From Burkholderiales bacterium (GTDB lineage: Bacteria; Pseudomonadota; Gammaproteobacteria; Burkholderiales; UBA11063), in the NCBI GenBank assembly GCA_026461645.1, contig JAPJMP010000022.1, positions 1 through 9,917 of the forward strand: a DNA stretch of 9,917 nucleotides. Reading direction: 5' to 3'. Shown here piece by piece: positions 6,613-9,917 of the stretch. A program made the position numbers and the translations under genes. The notes beneath the pieces are model-generated. The model made no database searches. It saw only the letters and a program-made list of their open reading frames with translations, and was not told where the DNA came from. How positions within the stretch are numbered: the stretch's first letter is position 1; each line of letters begins with the position of its first letter.

Positions 6613-7677
6613 TTAGTCCCAAGCTAAAGCACCACCACTTTGATACTCTGTTACTCTTGTTTCAAAAAAGTTCTTTTCTTTTTTCAAATCGATCATTTCA
6701 CTCATCCAAGGAAAAGGATTAGTTGCTCCTTGAAACAATTCATTTAATCCAATTTGCTGCATTCTACGATTACAAATAAAGCGTAAATATTCTTTAAACA
6801 TTGTTGCATTTAACCCTAATACTCCTCTTGGCATAGTATCTTCGGCATAAGAATACTCAAGTTCAACACCATTTTTAAACAATTCAGCTAATTCATTTTT
6901 AAACTCTTCAGTCCATAAATTAGGATTCTCTAATTTGATAGTATTAATTAAATCAATACCAAAATTACAATGCATTGACTCATCCCGCAAAATATATTGA
7001 TATTGCTCAGCTGCACCGGTCATTTTATTTTGTCTTCCTAAAGCTAGAATTTGGACGAACCCCACATAAAAAAACAAGCCTTCCATAATACATGCAAAAA
7101 CAATTAATGATTTTAATAATAATTTATCCGACTCAAGCGTTCCAGTTTTAAATCCTGGGTCCGTTAATACATTAATAAAAGGAATTAAAAATTCGTCTTT
7201 AGCCTTTATTGAAGGAATTTCATGATAAGCATTAAATACTTCACTTTCATTTAATCCCAGACTTTCCACGATATATTGATAGGCATGAGTATGAATTGCT
7301 TCTTCAAATGCCTGACGTAATAAAAATTGACGGCATTCCGGAGCAGTAATTTGACGATATGTCCCTAGAACAATATTATTTGCTGCAAGACTATCAGCTG
7401 TTACAAAGAACCCTAAATTACGTGTAACAATTAAACGTTCATCTTCGGTCAATCCTTTTGGATTTTTCCATAATTCAATATCTCTTTGCATATTTATTTC
7501 TTGTGGCATCCAATGATTAGCGCAAGTAGCTAAATACTTCTCCCAAGCCCATTTATATTTAAATGGAACTAATTGATTAACATCAGTTTTTCCATTTATA
7601 ATACGTTTATCAACAACTTTGATTCTTGCGGTATTGTTATCTTTTAAATTACTCTTATCATCAAACTCTAAATTCAT
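6613..7677 (-). CDS. nrdB: Class I ribonucleoside-diphosphate reductase beta subunit
   Basis: This is the 354-residue radical-generating small subunit that works with NrdA to reduce ribonucleoside diphosphates to deoxyribonucleotides. The di-metal ligands are all present: D95, E126, H129, E199, E233 and H236. The radical tyrosine is Y133 in EAIHTHAY, equivalent to E. coli Y122, so this is a tyrosyl-radical enzyme. W56 (NHWMP) matches the radical-transfer tryptophan and Y345 near the C-terminus matches the terminal relay tyrosine. The core from [25 protein letters not shown] onward resembles Burkholderia, Pseudomonas and Xanthomonas NrdB, not the E. coli NrdB group. I chose ATG 7677 because TTTGGAG sits 6 bases before it; an upstream ATG at 7722 would add 15 unlikely residues inside ftsY. 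The gene follows ftsY by 22 bases and is likely co-transcribed. nrdA is not in the window. Confidence 0.93.
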   Translation of the reverse strand: MNLEFDDKSNLKDNNTARIKVVDKRIINGKTDVNQLVPFKYKWAWEKYLATCANHWMPQEINMQRDIELWKNPKGLTEDERLIVTRNLGFFVTADSLAANNIVLGTYRQITAPECRQFLLRQAFEEAIHTHAYQYIVESLGLNESEVFNAYHEIPSIKAKDEFLIPFINVLTDPGFKTGTLESDKLLLKSLIVFACIMEGLFFYVGFVQILALGRQNKMTGAAEQYQYILRDESMHCNFGIDLINTIKLENPNLWTEEFKNELAELFKNGVELEYSYAEDTMPRGVLGLNATMFKEYLRFICNRRMQQIGLNELFQGATNPFPWMSEMIDLKKEKNFFETRVTEYQSGGALAWD

Positions 7678-7683
7678 TTTTTT

Positions 7684-7687
7684 CTCC
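7684..7687 (-). promoter_or_regulatory. Ribosome binding site deciding the nrdB start
   Basis: GGAG (within TTTGGAG) on the minus strand, followed by six A residues and then ATG 7677-7675. It lies in the ftsY-nrdB gap and selects the shorter, 354-residue NrdB. Confidence 0.7.
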
Positions 7688-7699
7688 AAATATTTGTCA

Positions 7700-8857
7700 T
7701 CAATCAAACAAAGCGTCCACATAATCTTTAATTTCGAACGGTCTTAAATCATCAATTTTCTCACCGATACCAATAAAATATATTGGCACTGGTCGTTCTC
7801 GGGCAATTGCACATATTACTCCACCTTTTGCTGTACCGTCTAATTTAGTTAAAACTATACCACTAATACCCAAAGCATCATCAAATGCTTTAACCTGATT
7901 AATTGCATTTTGACCGATATTAGAATCTAAAACCAGCAATATTTCATGTGGAGCATCTGATAGCGATTTACCTATAACTCTTTTAACCTTCTTAATTTCT
8001 TCCATTAAATTTAATTGAGTGGGTAATCTTCCTGCAGTATCAGCTAATACAATGTCAATCTTATTAGCAATCGCAGATTGTACTGCATCGTAACAAACAG
8101 CAGCTGAATCGCCGTCTTGTTGAGAAATAACTGCAACATTATTTCGTTTACCCCATTCACATAACTGTTCGCGTGCTGCAGCTCTAAATGTATCTCCGGC
8201 TGCTAAAATAACACTTAAACCTTGCTTTTGAAAAAAATTGGCTAATTTGCCAATTGAAGTGGTTTTGCCAGCTCCATTAACTCCAACCATCATCATAACA
8301 TTAGTAGCATTCTGTTTTAACTCTAAAGGTTTAAACAGCGGCTGTAATAATTCAGTTATACTCTCTTTTAATTCTAATTTTAGCTCAGAGGCATCTTTTA
8401 AACCTTTTAAACTAACTTTTTTACGTATATCTTCCAACAAATAACTAGTAGCAGCATAGCCAATATCGGCAGACAATAAAATTGCCTCTAGTTCTTCATA
8501 AATTATTTCGTCAATTTTACCTTTACCAAATACTTCTAATAATTTTTTGCCTAAAGTATTGCGCGTTTTAGCTAAACCATCTTTTAACCTACCTAACCAT
8601 GAAAGTTTATTAATATTCGCTACGGCTAGTTGTTCATCTATAGTCTCTGGCTTGACTTCAAATGCTTCAATTACATCATCAACACGGTTAATTACTTCAG
8701 AATCAGTAATTGCACTATTAATTTCATTTAATATTTCATCAACCGCATCAAGTGGTTTAATTTCCTCTTGAGCTATATTTTTGGCTAATAATGTTTCATC
8801 TTGAATTGGTGAAACTTTTTTAGAGCGCTTAAACAATTTAAAAATCTTTTTCTCCAT
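7700..8857 (-). CDS. ftsY: Signal recognition particle receptor FtsY
   Basis: This is a 385-residue SRP GTPase that docks SRP-ribosome complexes at the inner membrane during co-translational protein insertion. A basic start ([14 protein letters not shown]) is followed by an acidic A region to about residue 75. That region is shorter than in E. coli FtsY (497 residues). The N helical bundle is at about 84-175. The G domain shows G1 GVNGAGKTT (192-200), the SRP-specific [11 protein letters not shown] (222-232), G3 DTAGR (273-277), G4 TKLD (337-340), GTAKGG (341-346), and the closing [12 protein letters not shown] (363-374). The segment usually reading TGQ is IGQ (314-316, in DSNIGQNA), a small departure. 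The start ATG lacks a clear upstream ribosome site. An extended -10 promoter lies about 30 bases upstream, so ftsY probably heads an ftsY-nrdB transcript, possibly with read-through from miaA. Confidence 0.95.
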   Translation of the reverse strand: MEKKIFKLFKRSKKVSPIQDETLLAKNIAQEEIKPLDAVDEILNEINSAITDSEVINRVDDVIEAFEVKPETIDEQLAVANINKLSWLGRLKDGLAKTRNTLGKKLLEVFGKGKIDEIIYEELEAILLSADIGYAATSYLLEDIRKKVSLKGLKDASELKLELKESITELLQPLFKPLELKQNATNVMMMVGVNGAGKTTSIGKLANFFQKQGLSVILAAGDTFRAAAREQLCEWGKRNNVAVISQQDGDSAAVCYDAVQSAIANKIDIVLADTAGRLPTQLNLMEEIKKVKRVIGKSLSDAPHEILLVLDSNIGQNAINQVKAFDDALGISGIVLTKLDGTAKGGVICAIARERPVPIYFIGIGEKIDDLRPFEIKDYVDALFD

Positions 8858-8885
8858 TTTTTAAAGCATATTTATCTGACTATTA

Positions 8886-8894
8886 ATTATACCA
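8886..8894 (-). promoter_or_regulatory. Extended -10 promoter upstream of ftsY
   Basis: TGGTATAAT on the minus strand is a perfect extended -10 (TGnTATAAT), which can work without a good -35; none is seen at 17 bases. The predicted start near 8879 gives a leader of about 22 bases. It lies in the 63-base gap between miaA and ftsY, which has no evident terminator. Confidence 0.55.
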
Positions 8895-8920
8895 TATTTT
8901 AAATTTAGTAAGGTCCAAGG

Positions 8921-9889
8921 CTACATATTAAGTTCTGCTGATGCATTTAGTTTGGAAGTTAGTTGCAAAAAGAGTTTATCTATTTCAAGTAGATTATCAT
9001 TGGCAATATTTGTAATACTATTCATACTATTTAACCAAGTTGTTTGTCGTTTAGCTAATTGTCGCGTAGCTGCTTGAGCTTGCGCCACCATTTCGTCATA
9101 ACTAATAATTCCATCTAAAAAATTCCAAACTTGATAATATCCTACCGACTTAATTGCGGTATGCATATTTGTTAAAGTATTATATTTTAATCTCAACTGT
9201 TCGACTTCATTAATTAACCCATTATTCAGCATAGTTATAAATCTTTGATTTATTCTTTGATGAAGAATTTTTCTATCTGCCGGAATAATGCTAAAGTTAA
9301 CAAAATTTATATCCTTGGCTATATTTATTTTATCCTGTATCTGCATTTGTGAAATTGGTTTACCAGTTAGATAGTAAACCTCCAAAGCCCTGATTATTCT
9401 TTGATGATCATTCGGCGTAATTCTTGTTGCGGCTAAATCATCTAATTCAATTAATTTATTATAGACATAATCCCATCCATTTTTCTGCGCATCCATAATA
9501 ATCTGTTGCCGGATTTCTTCATTAGCAGTCGGTAATTTAGAAATCCCATTGATTAGAGCATTAAAATACATCATTGTGCCGCCAACTAATAATGGTATTT
9601 TATTTTTTAAATTTATTTCTTTAATTAATTTGACACTATCATTTAAAAATGACGCTACAGAGTAAGTTTCCGTAGGAAGTAAAATATTGATTAAATGATG
9701 CGGCACAACCTCCAGGTCTTGATTACTTGGCTTTGATGAGCCAATGTTCATGTCTTTATAAATTAAAATCGAATCAACGCTAATAATTTCTAACGGATAT
9801 ATATTAGCTAATTTTAAGGCTAGTTCTGTTTTTCCGGTAGCTGTTGGGCCAATTAATCCTATTGCTTTATATTTCAAAAATTTACTCAA
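8921..9889 (-). CDS. miaA: tRNA dimethylallyltransferase
   Basis: This is a 322-residue cytosolic enzyme that transfers a dimethylallyl group to N6 of A37 in tRNAs reading UNN codons, the first step towards ms2i6A. The P-loop GPTATGKT is at 14-21. The catalytic region ISVDSILIYKDMNIGSSKP is at 36-54 with general-base candidate D39. The prenyl-diphosphate site LVGGTMMYFNAL is at 101-112, the tRNA-binding DHQRIIRALEVY at 161-172, and the C-terminal ATRQLAKRQTTW at 274-285. The length matches E. coli MiaA (316). The motif usually reading GYRQ is GYYQ (250-253). The start is TTG 9889, the first codon after an in-frame TAA. A second TTG at residue 5 is also possible, and neither has a good ribosome site. 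It is upstream of ftsY on the same strand; the usual partner hfq is not downstream. Confidence 0.93.
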   Translation of the reverse strand: MSKFLKYKAIGLIGPTATGKTELALKLANIYPLEIISVDSILIYKDMNIGSSKPSNQDLEVVPHHLINILLPTETYSVASFLNDSVKLIKEINLKNKIPLLVGGTMMYFNALINGISKLPTANEEIRQQIIMDAQKNGWDYVYNKLIELDDLAATRITPNDHQRIIRALEVYYLTGKPISQMQIQDKINIAKDINFVNFSIIPADRKILHQRINQRFITMLNNGLINEVEQLRLKYNTLTNMHTAIKSVGYYQVWNFLDGIISYDEMVAQAQAATRQLAKRQTTWLNSMNSITNIANDNLLEIDKLFLQLTSKLNASAELNM

Positions 9890-9917
9890 TTAAAATTATT
9901 ATTTATTTTTGCTTCTA

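Noticed and set aside
7678..7722. Longer nrdB start at 7722 overlapping the end of ftsY
   Set aside because: The added 15 residues do not look like a conserved NrdB start, and a good GGAG site sits correctly before ATG 7677 instead.
8905..8926. Terminator between miaA and ftsY around CCTTGGACCTT
   Set aside because: No stem with a workable loop forms and no T-run follows, so read-through from miaA to ftsY remains possible.

Overview
The window is AT-rich chromosomal DNA (AT bias judged by eye, not computed) from a Gram-negative bacterium. Three things point to Proteobacteria. There is an 8-strand-type outer-membrane barrel protein with a signal peptide and a C-terminal phenylalanine. The ribonucleotide reductase beta subunit is of the Burkholderia/Pseudomonas/Xanthomonas type, not the E. 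coli NrdB type. The other genes are MiaA, FtsY, DeaD and YhiN-family proteins that look beta- or gamma-proteobacterial. A low-GC lineage near the beta/gamma boundary is my best guess, and the species cannot be named from this evidence.

Layout: positions 1-2197 are read on the plus strand as one tightly spaced sugar cassette. It holds the 3' part of a RhaT-family sugar/proton symporter that carries a +1 frameshift, a ROK-family fructokinase with the zinc-site signature, and a YqaB/beta-phosphoglucomutase-like HAD phosphatase that starts at TTG. Everything from 2219 to 9889 is on the minus strand. In transcription order it is miaA (tRNA A37 prenylation), ftsY (SRP receptor), nrdB (ribonucleotide reductase beta subunit), a DeaD/CsdA-type DEAD-box helicase, a YhiN/HI0933-family flavoprotein (proposed rRNA dihydrouridine synthase RdsA), a small outer-membrane barrel protein, and a TauE/SafE-family membrane protein. 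The two arms converge at about 2200, where a perfect 16-bp palindrome lies across the junction.

How the genes work together: the plus-strand cassette would take up a sugar, phosphorylate it (probably fructose to fructose-6-phosphate) and handle sugar phosphates. If the frameshift is real, transport is broken while the kinase and phosphatase are intact. The minus-strand genes are mostly housekeeping: RNA modification and ribosome assembly (MiaA, DeaD, YhiN/RdsA), membrane protein targeting (FtsY) and dNTP synthesis (NrdB). Good candidate promoters lie before ftsY (extended -10 TGGTATAAT) and before the helicase gene (TATAAT), and a weaker one before the barrel protein gene.

There is no stretch above about 110 bases without a gene. 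I see no tRNA, rRNA, CRISPR array, insertion sequence or phage gene. I do not see an undescribed multi-gene system here. The items most worth checking are the frameshifted symporter, nrdB placed behind ftsY without nrdA, the DeaD-YhiN neighbourhood, and the repeat-rich helicase promoter.
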